In this document: one piece after another, positions 25,794 through 33,844 of the stretch | How the letters are laid out: each line of letters starts with the position of its first letter | How positions within the stretch are numbered: position 1 is the stretch's first letter | NCBI RefSeq assembly: GCF_029714945.1 | Contig: NZ_CP121634.1 | Coordinates: 4,857,001-4,921,000, forward strand | Source of the DNA: Bradyrhizobium sp. CIAT3101 | GTDB taxonomy: Bacteria > Pseudomonadota > Alphaproteobacteria > Rhizobiales > Xanthobacteraceae | Length of the DNA: 64,000 nucleotides | Direction of reading: 5' to 3' | Position numbers and translations under genes: made by a program | The notes under the pieces: generated by a model | The model's database searches: none | What the model was told of the DNA's origin: nothing | Seen by the model: the letters and a program-made list of their open reading frames with translations, nothing else

Positions 25794-27899
25794 ATGCCCG
25801 GAGATCAGACCAGAAAGCGCCCATTCAGCATCGGCTTTCAAACATCGATCATCACGGTGTTCGTGGCCGTCGTGCTGCTTGTCGGCCTGACCCTGGTCTA
25901 TCTCAGCTTCGAGCGCGTGACCTCGATCACGCGCACGGCGGCGAGCGGCTTCATCGAGAAGGTCGCGCAACTCGGGTCCGACCATGTCGACGAACAGTTC
26001 AAAAATGTTCGCGACAATCTCGACATCCTGTCCGGCCTGACGCCGATCCAGGAAGCCGACATCGCGGACAATACGCGGCTCTATAGCTTGATGGCGGCGA
26101 TGCTGCGCAACAACCCGCAGCTGTTCAACCTCTATGTCGGCTATGAGGACGGCTCGTTCATCGAGATGGATGTGATCGACCGCGCCAAGCCGGCGTTCCG
26201 CGCCAGCCTGAGGGTCGATCAGGACGCGGCGTTCCGGCTGGTCGTGATCTCGCGCACGGCCGGCGCCGCGCCGGTCACGCAATATCTGTCGGAGAACCTG
26301 ATCCAGGTCGCCGAGGTCCCCGGCCCCACCGGCTACGATCCCCGGCAGCGGCCCTGGTATGTCGAGGCGTTCAAGAACGACAAGACGCTGCTGACCGGGC
26401 CCTACGTGTTCTATGCCACGGGCGAGCCCGGCTACACACTGCGAACGCCCCTGAAGGAAGGACGCCGCGGCGTCGTCGCCGGCGACGTGCTGCTGAACCG
26501 GTTCGAGGCTATGCTGGGGGAACAGAAGCTCGGCCAATCCGGGCTCGCGTTCCTGTTCAACGATGCCGAGCGCATCGTCGGCCATCCCGAGATGAGCCGG
26601 CTGATGGCGGAGATCCCGGAGCGGCAGGACGATCTGCCGCAAATTGGCGCGCTCAAGCTGCCCGCATTGGTCCCGATCATCCGGTCCTGGCGCAACGGCG
26701 GGCCAGCGCAGCAATTCTTCGCCGATGCGTCGGGCCGGACCTATGTCGCGGCGGTGCACCGGCTGGAGACGGCCGGCTCGGCCAATGTCCGACTCGCGAT
26801 GATCGCGCCGCTCGACGAATTCTACGCCCAGATCATCGGCGAGCGCCGCGCGCTGTTCGCGCTGGCGCTGGCCTTCGTCGGCGCCACGCTGCCGTTCGCG
26901 TTCTGGCTGGGATCGCGGATGGCGCAGCCGCTGCGCAAGCTGGTCGAGGAAACCGACGCCATCCAGCGCTTCGACATCGCGGAGCGGCCGCGCATCCATT
27001 CCGCGATTGCCGAGATCGAGGAGCTCGGGCGCTCGGTCTTCACCATGCGCAGCGTGGTCAGTAGCTTTGCTAGCTTCATCCCGCGCCCGATCGTGCGGCA
27101 GCTCATCGAGACCGGCTCGTCGCTCCGCCTCGGCGGCAGCAGGCGCGAGGTCACGGTGCTGTTCACGGATGTCGCCGACTTCACCGCCAAGACCGAGCGG
27201 GCCGACCCGTCGCAGGTGATGATCTTCACCTCGCGCTATTTCGCAGCACTCTCGGACGAGATCATGCGGCACCGGGGTACGATCGACAAATACATTGGCG
27301 ACGCCGTGATGGCGTTCTGGAACGCGCCCGCGGATGACCCTGATCACACCGCCAACGCCTGCCGCGCCGTGCTGGCATGCCTTACGGCAAACGAGGCCCT
27401 CAACAAGGAGTTCAGGCGCGAGGGCTGGCCGCCCTACGACACGCGTTACGGCCTGCATGTCGGAGATGCCGTGATCGGCAATGTCGGCTCCAGCGACCGG
27501 ATGAACTACACCGCGCTCGGCGCCACCGTGAACCTGGCCTCGCGGCTGGAAGGCCTCAACAAGAACTACGGCACGCGCGTGCTGGTCAGCGCAGCGGTCC
27601 GTGCGCGCGTCGGCCATGCGTTCCTGTTGCGCAGCGTCGACAGCATCACGCCGAAGGGATTTGCCGAGCCGATCGAGGTCAGCGAGCTGCGCGGCGAGCT
27701 GGCGCAGGCGAGCGAAGCCGAGATCATCATGTGCCAGCGCTGGGACGAGGTGTTTGCCGCGATTGCGCAGGACGGCGCGGCCGACACCACCCTGGTCCGG
27801 CTCTCCGGCTTCCTGCACGACTACCCCAAGGACGGCATCGCGCAGTTTCACGCCCAGCGTTTTCGCGGCACCGCCCGCAATTCGGGAGCAGCGGCATGA
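25794..27899 (+). CDS. Membrane adenylate/guanylate cyclase with extracytoplasmic Cache-type sensor
   Basis: A 701-residue receptor cyclase. TM1 is about 14-37, an extracytoplasmic Cache-like sensor about 45-335 (LFNLYVGYEDGSFIEMD, GYDPRQRPWYVEA), TM2 about 350-370, a HAMP-like linker about 372-425, and a class III cyclase catalytic domain about 445-640. Catalytic elements present: metal Asp in LFTDVADFT, DKYIGDAVMAFWNAP with the second metal Asp and base-selecting Lys, and ALGATVNLASRLEG with the transition-state Asn and Arg. The product is probably cAMP. The stop overlaps the next start by 4 bases. Confidence 0.92.
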   Translation: MPGDQTRKRPFSIGFQTSIITVFVAVVLLVGLTLVYLSFERVTSITRTAASGFIEKVAQLGSDHVDEQFKNVRDNLDILSGLTPIQEADIADNTRLYSLMAAMLRNNPQLFNLYVGYEDGSFIEMDVIDRAKPAFRASLRVDQDAAFRLVVISRTAGAAPVTQYLSENLIQVAEVPGPTGYDPRQRPWYVEAFKNDKTLLTGPYVFYATGEPGYTLRTPLKEGRRGVVAGDVLLNRFEAMLGEQKLGQSGLAFLFNDAERIVGHPEMSRLMAEIPERQDDLPQIGALKLPALVPIIRSWRNGGPAQQFFADASGRTYVAAVHRLETAGSANVRLAMIAPLDEFYAQIIGERRALFALALAFVGATLPFAFWLGSRMAQPLRKLVEETDAIQRFDIAERPRIHSAIAEIEELGRSVFTMRSVVSSFASFIPRPIVRQLIETGSSLRLGGSRREVTVLFTDVADFTAKTERADPSQVMIFTSRYFAALSDEIMRHRGTIDKYIGDAVMAFWNAPADDPDHTANACRAVLACLTANEALNKEFRREGWPPYDTRYGLHVGDAVIGNVGSSDRMNYTALGATVNLASRLEGLNKNYGTRVLVSAAVRARVGHAFLLRSVDSITPKGFAEPIEVSELRGELAQASEAEIIMCQRWDEVFAAIAQDGAADTTLVRLSGFLHDYPKDGIAQFHAQRFRGTARNSGAAA

Positions 27900-28900
27900 G
27901 CGCCCGCCCCATCAACCGCCGGCGATTGCTGCTGAGCGGCGCGGCTGCAGCCGGCGCCTCGGCACTTGGGGTGCCCGCCATCGCACAGGCGCGCAGAAAA
28001 GTCCGGCTCGGCTATCTCCATGTGGTCGCCGTGGACGGGCATATCTGGACTGGCCTGGATCGCGGCTCGTTCGATCGGGAGGGCATCGATTTCGAGCTGC
28101 ACGAGTTCAACACCGGGCCTGAAGTGTTCGAAGCGATGATGCGCGGAAAGACCGATGTCGCTTCGGCGGGCGGTGTCATCTCCAATTATCTCGCGCTCGG
28201 CCGCGGCCGGGGCTTTCTCATCAACGACATCGAGGTTGCGACCGCGCAGCTCTGGGTCCGGCCGTCGCTCGGGATCAACAAGTTCGCCGATCTCAGGGGC
28301 AAGCGGATCGCGACGACCATGAAGACCACGGCGCACATCTTTCTCGACCGCGCGCTGAAGGCCAACAACATCGCCCCATCCGAGGTGGAGATCGTCAACG
28401 CCAGCATGCCCGATGCCGTCAAGGCGTTCATCGCCGGCCAGGTACCGGCCGTGGCGCTGTGGGTGCCGTTCAATGTCGCCGTGCGTGAGGCGCTGCCTGA
28501 CGCCGTGAAACTGGTGGACGCCTCCGCCTTCTATCCGCAATCCGCCGTGCTCGGCGGCTGGGCGGCGCGGCTGGATTATTATGCCGACAACAAAGAGGTC
28601 CTGAGCAGGATCATCCGCGCCTGGATCGACGCGAACGACCACATGGTGCGCAATCCGGCCGCTGCCACGGAGGCGCTCCAGGTCCACTACAAGTCATCAC
28701 GCCCCCAGGACATCGCTGAAGCCTTCAAGGCGCAAAAGCTCTATTCCGCGCGCGAATGGCGGCGGCTCTATGCCGATGGCACCGTGCTGAAATGGTTGCA
28801 GCAGGCCAGCGACTTCTTCATGGCGGACGCCGGTGTCACCGGCGCACAGCGCGCGTCGGATTATTTTGATACGCAGCTCTATCTGGCGGCAACTGGATAG
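27896..28900 (+). CDS. ABC-type substrate-binding protein, NitT/TauT/SsuA-like
   Basis: A 334-residue periplasmic binding protein with a Tat-like signal (NRRRLLLSGAAAAG, cleaved near PAIAQA). The body is of the aliphatic sulfonate/nitrate class (KVRLGYLHVVAVDGHIWTGLDRG, LRGKRIATTMKTTAHIFLDRAL, MPDAVKAFIAGQVPAVALW). Its ATG overlaps the cyclase stop. No ABC permease or ATPase gene is next to it, so it may present a ligand to the cyclase sensor rather than feed a transporter. The relationship to sulfonate binders suits the sulfatase context, but the ligand is unproven. Confidence 0.88.
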   Translation: MSARPINRRRLLLSGAAAAGASALGVPAIAQARRKVRLGYLHVVAVDGHIWTGLDRGSFDREGIDFELHEFNTGPEVFEAMMRGKTDVASAGGVISNYLALGRGRGFLINDIEVATAQLWVRPSLGINKFADLRGKRIATTMKTTAHIFLDRALKANNIAPSEVEIVNASMPDAVKAFIAGQVPAVALWVPFNVAVREALPDAVKLVDASAFYPQSAVLGGWAARLDYYADNKEVLSRIIRAWIDANDHMVRNPAAATEALQVHYKSSRPQDIAEAFKAQKLYSAREWRRLYADGTVLKWLQQASDFFMADAGVTGAQRASDYFDTQLYLAATG

Positions 28901-29095
28901 AGACCAGCAGCCGCAAAAGATCCCTCACCGCATTTTTCCTGGAACGCACGTCTCTCGCGCATATCCGGTAAGTTTTGTCCGTGACGGGCGAGAGCGTGCC
29001 CAGCAACTCTGTTAAGATGGATCTCGCCAACGCGAGAGCGTGAGCATCCGCTGGATTTGGTCAACTCACGTTCCCCAATGTCGAGGAGGCACGCC

Positions 29096-29839
29096 ATGAA
29101 GTTCGTCGTGATCGGCGGAACCGGGCTGATCGGATCCCAGCTCGTTGCGAAGCTCAAGCAGCAAGGCCACGAGGTCATCGCGGCCTCACCGAAATCCGGC
29201 GTGAATGCCGTTACAGGGGAAGGTCTCAGCACAGTGCTGGCCGGCGCAGATGTCGTCGTCGACGTCGCCAATTCACCATCCTGGGAGCCTGCCGCCGTGC
29301 TCGAATTCTTCCAACGTTCGAGCCAGAACCTGGTCGCTGCCGAAGCCAAAGCTGGCGTCAAGCATCATGTCGCGCTGTCGATCGTGGGGACCGACCGTTC
29401 GCCCGACATCGCCTATTTCCGTGCCAAGCTCGCGCAGGAGACCGTCATCAAGGCCTCGCCGATCCCCTACTCGATCGTCCGCGCCACCCAGTTCTTCGAA
29501 TTCCTCGGCGCCATCGGCGAAGCAGGTGTGATCGACGGCAAGATCGTCGTTCCCTCGGCGCTGTTCCAGCCGATCGCATCGGTCGACGTCGCAGATAGCC
29601 TTGCCGAGGTCGCAACGGGACGGCCCTTGAACGGCACGATCGACATCGCAGGTCCCGAGAAGGCGCCCTTCAATGAATTCGTCGCGCGGCGCCTGAAGGC
29701 AGCCGGTGACGGCCGCCAAGTGGTGGGGGACCGAAAGGCGCAGTATTATGGCGTCGCCATCGACGACACGACGCTCGTCCCGCTCGGCGAGGCGCGGCTC
29801 GGAAAGACGCCGCTCGCAACCTGGTTGACGGGCATCTAG
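29096..29839 (+). CDS. NmrA-like NAD(P)-binding SDR protein
   Basis: A 247-residue atypical short-chain dehydrogenase. The nucleotide motif VVIGGTGLIGSQLVAKL is at residues 4-20. The SDR Tyr-Lys pair is not evident; AYFRAKLAQE and the YSIVRATQFFEF region resemble NmrA/TMR-type proteins. These act as redox sensors or reductases. The start at 29096 has a GAGGAGG ribosome site. A stem-loop (TCTCGC/GCGAGA, near 29022-29037) lies in the 195-base gap before it; I see nothing else there. Confidence 0.87.
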   Translation: MKFVVIGGTGLIGSQLVAKLKQQGHEVIAASPKSGVNAVTGEGLSTVLAGADVVVDVANSPSWEPAAVLEFFQRSSQNLVAAEAKAGVKHHVALSIVGTDRSPDIAYFRAKLAQETVIKASPIPYSIVRATQFFEFLGAIGEAGVIDGKIVVPSALFQPIASVDVADSLAEVATGRPLNGTIDIAGPEKAPFNEFVARRLKAAGDGRQVVGDRKAQYYGVAIDDTTLVPLGEARLGKTPLATWLTGI

Positions 29840-29855
29840 AGATCTGGCGCCGGCA

Positions 29856-30863
29856 TCATCCGCCCTCCACGAACGCCACCGGCGTCCCTTTCGCGACGCC
29901 GGCCGCGACGCGTTCGGCGTCCCAATTGGTGAGACGAACGCAGCCGTGCGATTGCCCCTTCGAGATATTTTGCGGCGACGGCGTGCCGTGGATGCCGTAG
30001 CCGTCGGCGGACAGGTTGATCCACATCGTGCCGACCGGATTGTTCGGGCCGGGCCTGATCTTGAAGGGTCTTCGCGCATGAACGCCCTTGAAATGATAGG
30101 CGGGATTGTAGCGGTAGGTCGGATTTGGATCGATCTCGGTGACCTTCAGCGTACCTGATGGCGACGGCTTCTCCTCGCTTCCGACGCTGGCGGGATAAAA
30201 ACCGATCAGCGCGTTCGACTTGTCGAGCAGTTTGACGGTCTGCCGCTTCTTGTCGATCTCGACCCTGTCGGCCTTGGCAGGTGCAGCGCTCCCACCGTCG
30301 CTGGTGTCGACGACGGCGATGGTCTCGCCGGCACGGTCGAAGTGCCGCCCGGGGTTGAGCGCGGCGAGCAACTGTTCGCTCATGTGAAATTTCTCGGCCA
30401 ATCCTTCGCGCGGACTGGTGTAGCCGAGCGTCGGAATGTCCTTCATCGCCTCCATCTTTGCTGGAAGCTTGCGTAGGAACGGGCCTGCGATGTCCTTGTC
30501 GGTGATGGTGTAGGTCGCCATAGGTGGCCGCGTGTCCGCCTGCAGCGCCTTCCAGACGTCATCCGTCAATTCATCCGAGTTCGGCAATTGCCGTGCTTCT
30601 GCATAGGCGCGCAGCGCCTTCCTGGCATTCTCGCCGAACCTGCCATCGATCTCGCCGGGCGAGAAATGGGCCCTGTCCAGCAGCACCTGCAGACGCACGC
30701 CCGCCGGGGTCGGCTTATCGTTCGACAGGGTCTTCTTCGATGGTTCAGCCGAACCGATCGCGGCCGCGTCCATCCCGGCGGCGAGCGCTGGCGCGGCCGC
30801 TAGGACAAGGAGTGCGACGGCGAAGGCAATTCTCACTGCCGCGTGCGGTACCTGCTCGGCCAT
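29856..30863 (-). CDS. L,D-transpeptidase (YkuD domain) with N-terminal peptidoglycan-binding region
   Basis: A 335-residue exported enzyme making 3-3 cross-links or attaching proteins to peptidoglycan. The signal peptide ends near residue 28 (APALAAG). A PG-binding-like module ([30 protein letters not shown]) and a LysM-like stretch ([23 protein letters not shown]) precede the YkuD domain, whose active site is GIHGTP ... [11 protein letters not shown] with the catalytic Cys. The start at 30863 has GGAG upstream; an ATG 39 bases further upstream is less likely. A FixK/FNR-type box lies about 90 bases upstream, shared with the divergent antiporter gene. Confidence 0.93.
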   Translation of the reverse strand: MAEQVPHAAVRIAFAVALLVLAAAPALAAGMDAAAIGSAEPSKKTLSNDKPTPAGVRLQVLLDRAHFSPGEIDGRFGENARKALRAYAEARQLPNSDELTDDVWKALQADTRPPMATYTITDKDIAGPFLRKLPAKMEAMKDIPTLGYTSPREGLAEKFHMSEQLLAALNPGRHFDRAGETIAVVDTSDGGSAAPAKADRVEIDKKRQTVKLLDKSNALIGFYPASVGSEEKPSPSGTLKVTEIDPNPTYRYNPAYHFKGVHARRPFKIRPGPNNPVGTMWINLSADGYGIHGTPSPQNISKGQSHGCVRLTNWDAERVAAGVAKGTPVAFVEGG

Positions 30864-30951
30864 GGTCCAACTCCGACGTGGCGAGGTTTGTCGGATCGGC
30901 AACTCGGCTCGACGGCAGAAGTTTCCAGTTATTCCCGGCCGAACGCGACCG

Positions 30952-30965
30952 TTGAGCTAGATCAA
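30952..30965. promoter_or_regulatory. FixK/FNR-type binding site between L,D-transpeptidase and antiporter genes
   Basis: TTGAGCTAGATCAA fits TTG(A/C)-N6-(T/G)CAA. It is centred about 60 bases upstream of the antiporter ATG (31019) and 96 upstream of the transpeptidase ATG (30863). Either or both could be activated under low oxygen. Confidence 0.55.
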
Positions 30966-31018
30966 GTCTCACGTCCGACCTGACGGCAGGCTCGATGCAT
31001 TCCCGTTGAGGACGGCGC

Positions 31019-32122
31019 ATGAACCTGCTGCTCAAGGAAATCCGGCACAACCCACTGCTCTGGCTTCTGGTCTTCGTGCCCGTGGTGACCGTCCTCGCGC
31101 AGGTCAGGCCGGATGCTCATACCCTGCTGTTCGTGCTGGCCGTCATTGCCATCATCCCGCTCGCGAGCCTGCTCAGCCATGCCACTGAAGCGGTTGCCGA
31201 GAAGACCGGCGACGCGATCGGCGGGCTGTTGAATGCCACGCTTGGCAATCTGACCGAACTCATCATCGCGATCGCTGCGTTGCAGGCCGGTGAATACATG
31301 CTGGTGAAAGCCTCCATCGCGGGCGCGATTGTCACCAACTCGCTGTTCATGCTCGGCGCCTCCCTGCTGCTGGGAGGACTAAAATATCCGACGCAGGAGT
31401 ACAACCGCGCCGGCGGCAGGCTCTATTCCGCATTGCTGCTGATGGCGACCATCGCCCTGCTCTCGCCCTCGGCCATCGCCGATCTCGACTTCGCCGGAGA
31501 GGAAAGCGCGGTGCAGCGGTTGAGCACCGCCTTGGCAATCCTGCTGATTGCGGCCTATGGCCTCAGCCTGGTGTTCTCGATGAAAACGCACAAGGAGCTG
31601 TTTGCCAGCGAGGATCACGGCGAAGCGGCCGGACCCGCGCTGCCGATCGGAATTGCCGTCCCGACCCTGCTGGTCGTAACCGTGCTCGTCGCGATCGTCA
31701 GCGAGATCTTCGTGGAATCCGTGCAGAAGGCGGCCGAAACGCTCGGCATGAGCCCGGCCTTCGTCGGCTTTGTTGTCGTCGCTCTAGTGGGAGCAGCGGC
31801 CGAGATGGCGGTGGCGTTCTCGGCGGCCCGTCACAACCGGCTCGACCTCAGCGTCAGCATCGCGCTTGGAAGCGCGTCCCAGATCGCCCTGTTCGTTGCT
31901 CCGGTCCTCGTGTTGTTGAGCTATATCGTCGGACCGCACCCGATGGATCTCCAATTCTGGCGCGGCGCGGTGACCATGGTGATGATTGCGACCGTGGTGA
32001 CATGCTTCGTCACCAACAGCGGACGATCGGCATGGTTCATCGGCGCGCTCCTGCTGTTCATCTATGCCATCTTCGCCATGACGCTCTACATGATACCGCC
32101 CGGCTCGCACGGCCCGGTCTAG
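31019..32122 (+). CDS. Ca2+/H+ antiporter (CaCA superfamily, ChaA/CAX-like)
   Basis: A 367-residue inner-membrane antiporter with about eleven hydrophobic segments. The two signature alpha-repeats are present: GGLLNATLGNLTELIIAIAAL near residue 67 and VGAAAEMAVAFSAARHNRLDLSVSIALGSASQIALF near 258, each with the transport Glu. A central acidic linker is not prominent. GAGGA lies just upstream of the ATG. Its role is calcium (or Na+/K+) extrusion driven by protons. Confidence 0.93.
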   Translation: MNLLLKEIRHNPLLWLLVFVPVVTVLAQVRPDAHTLLFVLAVIAIIPLASLLSHATEAVAEKTGDAIGGLLNATLGNLTELIIAIAALQAGEYMLVKASIAGAIVTNSLFMLGASLLLGGLKYPTQEYNRAGGRLYSALLLMATIALLSPSAIADLDFAGEESAVQRLSTALAILLIAAYGLSLVFSMKTHKELFASEDHGEAAGPALPIGIAVPTLLVVTVLVAIVSEIFVESVQKAAETLGMSPAFVGFVVVALVGAAAEMAVAFSAARHNRLDLSVSIALGSASQIALFVAPVLVLLSYIVGPHPMDLQFWRGAVTMVMIATVVTCFVTNSGRSAWFIGALLLFIYAIFAMTLYMIPPGSHGPV

Positions 32123-32202
32123 ATCGTGGCCGGCTTAACGGCGCGATCCGGGACGCGGCACGTCAGCATGGCTGGCGTTGTTCGGAAATCCTCCCGGCGA
32201 CC

Positions 32203-32216
32203 TTGATCTAGCGCAA
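32203..32216. promoter_or_regulatory. FixK/FNR-type binding site before the small exported protein
   Basis: TTGATCTAGCGCAA fits TTG(A/C)-N6-(T/G)CAA exactly and has the asymmetric TTGAT...CGCAA form associated with FixK2 targets. Its centre is 66 bases before the ATG at 32276, leaving room for a class II activated promoter. Confidence 0.65.
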
Positions 32217-32275
32217 TGCGCGAGCCGCAGGCAGGCGCAACGCCATCCGCGGGCAGGAAACCGTGGAGCCAATCC

Positions 32276-32806
32276 ATGACTTGTTTGCGTCCAAGAAATA
32301 TTGCGATCGGGGCCTCAACCTTTGTGTGTGCCGCACTGCTGTCCTTTAGCTGGTCCGGACAAGGCGGCCCCGTATTGTCGATCGACAGCGCTCAGGCGCG
32401 TGTCGGCCGTCCGCTGACACCCGTCAGCGTCGCCGGCGTGGCACGGCGTCAGTATCGGCGGGGCAACTATGGCTACGGCGCCGCTGCCGTTGGAGCCGGC
32501 CTCGCCGGCGCAGCGGTCGTGGGCACGACGGCCGCCGTCGCCGCGGCCACCTCACCCTTCGGCGATCCCTACAACAACGGCTATTACGGCAACGGGCCGT
32601 ATGTCGGCAATAATGCCCTTGCCGCCAATGCCTATTATGCCGGGCCGGCTGAGACCAGCCCGTTCTACCTGCAGCGCGCCTACTCCGGAAGCGCTCCGTG
32701 GTATGGCCACAACGGGTGGACTGACTACAAGGCGCGCAATGGCATCGTCTGCGATCCCGGCACCACGTTCAAAGGTGGTGACGGCCTGATGCACGTCTGT
32801 CAGTAG
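32276..32806 (+). CDS. Small exported protein, Gly/Ala/Tyr-rich, unknown function
   Basis: A 176-residue protein with an N-terminal hydrophobic segment (about 12-32) acting as a signal or anchor. After a short basic region come a Gly-Tyr stretch, a hydrophobic Ala/Gly helix (AAAVGAGLAGAAVVGTTAAVAAA), an Asn/Tyr-rich stretch (NNGYYGNGPYVGNN) and a C-terminus with two cysteines (NGIVCDPGTTFKGGDGLMHVCQ). I chose ATG 32276 (GGAG upstream). The preceding FixK/FNR-type box suggests low-oxygen induction. Confidence 0.72.
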   Translation: MTCLRPRNIAIGASTFVCAALLSFSWSGQGGPVLSIDSAQARVGRPLTPVSVAGVARRQYRRGNYGYGAAAVGAGLAGAAVVGTTAAVAAATSPFGDPYNNGYYGNGPYVGNNALAANAYYAGPAETSPFYLQRAYSGSAPWYGHNGWTDYKARNGIVCDPGTTFKGGDGLMHVCQ

Positions 32807-32833
32807 CGTCTCAGCGCTGCGGCAAGGGGCGGC

Positions 32834-33844
32834 TCAAGCGTCGCCCCTACGCCGCGCCGCCATCTCGGCCGCAAGCAGCACCGCCGCACGGCTGGCGCCG
32901 GTCGATGCGACGCCTTGGCCAGCGATGTCGTAAGCGGTGCCGTGCGCGGGCGTGCAGATCGGAAACGGAAAGCCGCCGAGCAAGGTGACGCCGCGATCGA
33001 ACCCCATCAGCTTCATCGCGATCTGGCCCTGGTCGTGATACATCGTCAGCACCGCATCGAAGGCGCCGGCCTTGGCGCGCAGGAACACGGTGTCGGCCGG
33101 AAACGGTCCCTCCACGGCAATGCCGTCGCGCTGGCCCGCTTCCACCACCGGCGCGATGACATCGATCTCCTCACGGCCGAAATTGCCGCCGTCGCCGGCG
33201 TGCGGGTTGAGGCCTGCCACGGCAATCCGCGGCCGCGCAAAGCCGGCATTGCGCATGCAGGCATCAGTGAGTTTCAACGCGCGCTGGATGCGATCGCCGG
33301 AGAGCTTTGCAGCCACATCCTTGAGCGGAATGTGCGAGGTGACCCGCGCATTCCAGAGTTCGCCCAGCACGTTGAATTCGCTGGCCGGCGTCTTGAGCCC
33401 GGCGACCTCCGCGGAAAATGCAATCTCGTCGTCGTAGTCGGCGCGGGCATACCGCATCGCCTGCTTGTTGAAGGGCGTGAAGCAGACGGCGTCGACGCGG
33501 CCATCCCGGGCAAGCTCGAGCGCGTGGCGGTAGTTGGCAAGCGCGAACCTGCCGCCGGCAAGGGTCGCGGTTTTCGGTTCAACCTCCTTGGGGTCGAGAT
33601 GGCCGAGATCGACGAACAGCGCCTCGCCTTTCGCCGCGCGAAAGTCGGCCCCCTGCTCCACCTTCGTCAGCTCCGGCGTGGCGCCGGCGACGCGTGCGCC
33701 CGCGTCGAAGATGCGACGATCGCCGATCACGACCAGGCGGCAGCGGCTGCGGATCTCGTCCAGCGCCACGAGCTTTGCCGTCAGCTCCGGGCTGATGCCG
33801 GCGGGATCTCCCATTGCCAGCGCAATGAGCGGCTTTGCGGTCAT
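32834..33844 (-). CDS. PdxA-like 4-phospho-hydroxyacid dehydrogenase, divergent
   Basis: A 336-residue homologue of PdxA (4-hydroxythreonine-4-phosphate dehydrogenase). Family blocks present: MGDPAGISPELTAKL, VTSHIPLKDVAAKL, GLNPHAGDGGNFG, TMYHDQGQIAMKLMGFDRGV, TPAHGTAYDIAGQG. The usual GHTE motif carrying the first metal-binding His is replaced by YDDEIAF, so that ligand is missing. The ATG overlaps the tctA stop by 4 bases. PdxA paralogues in transporter operons commonly serve acid-sugar or aromatic catabolism, so vitamin B6 synthesis is unlikely here. Confidence 0.86.
   Translation of the reverse strand: MTAKPLIALAMGDPAGISPELTAKLVALDEIRSRCRLVVIGDRRIFDAGARVAGATPELTKVEQGADFRAAKGEALFVDLGHLDPKEVEPKTATLAGGRFALANYRHALELARDGRVDAVCFTPFNKQAMRYARADYDDEIAFSAEVAGLKTPASEFNVLGELWNARVTSHIPLKDVAAKLSGDRIQRALKLTDACMRNAGFARPRIAVAGLNPHAGDGGNFGREEIDVIAPVVEAGQRDGIAVEGPFPADTVFLRAKAGAFDAVLTMYHDQGQIAMKLMGFDRGVTLLGGFPFPICTPAHGTAYDIAGQGVASTGASRAAVLLAAEMAARRRGDA

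Noticed and set aside
24810..27851. 1013-codon open frame antisense to the cyclase and barrel genes
   Set aside because: It is the complementary frame of high-GC codons in two well-supported genes; the translation is Arg/Asp/Ala-rich with no domain.
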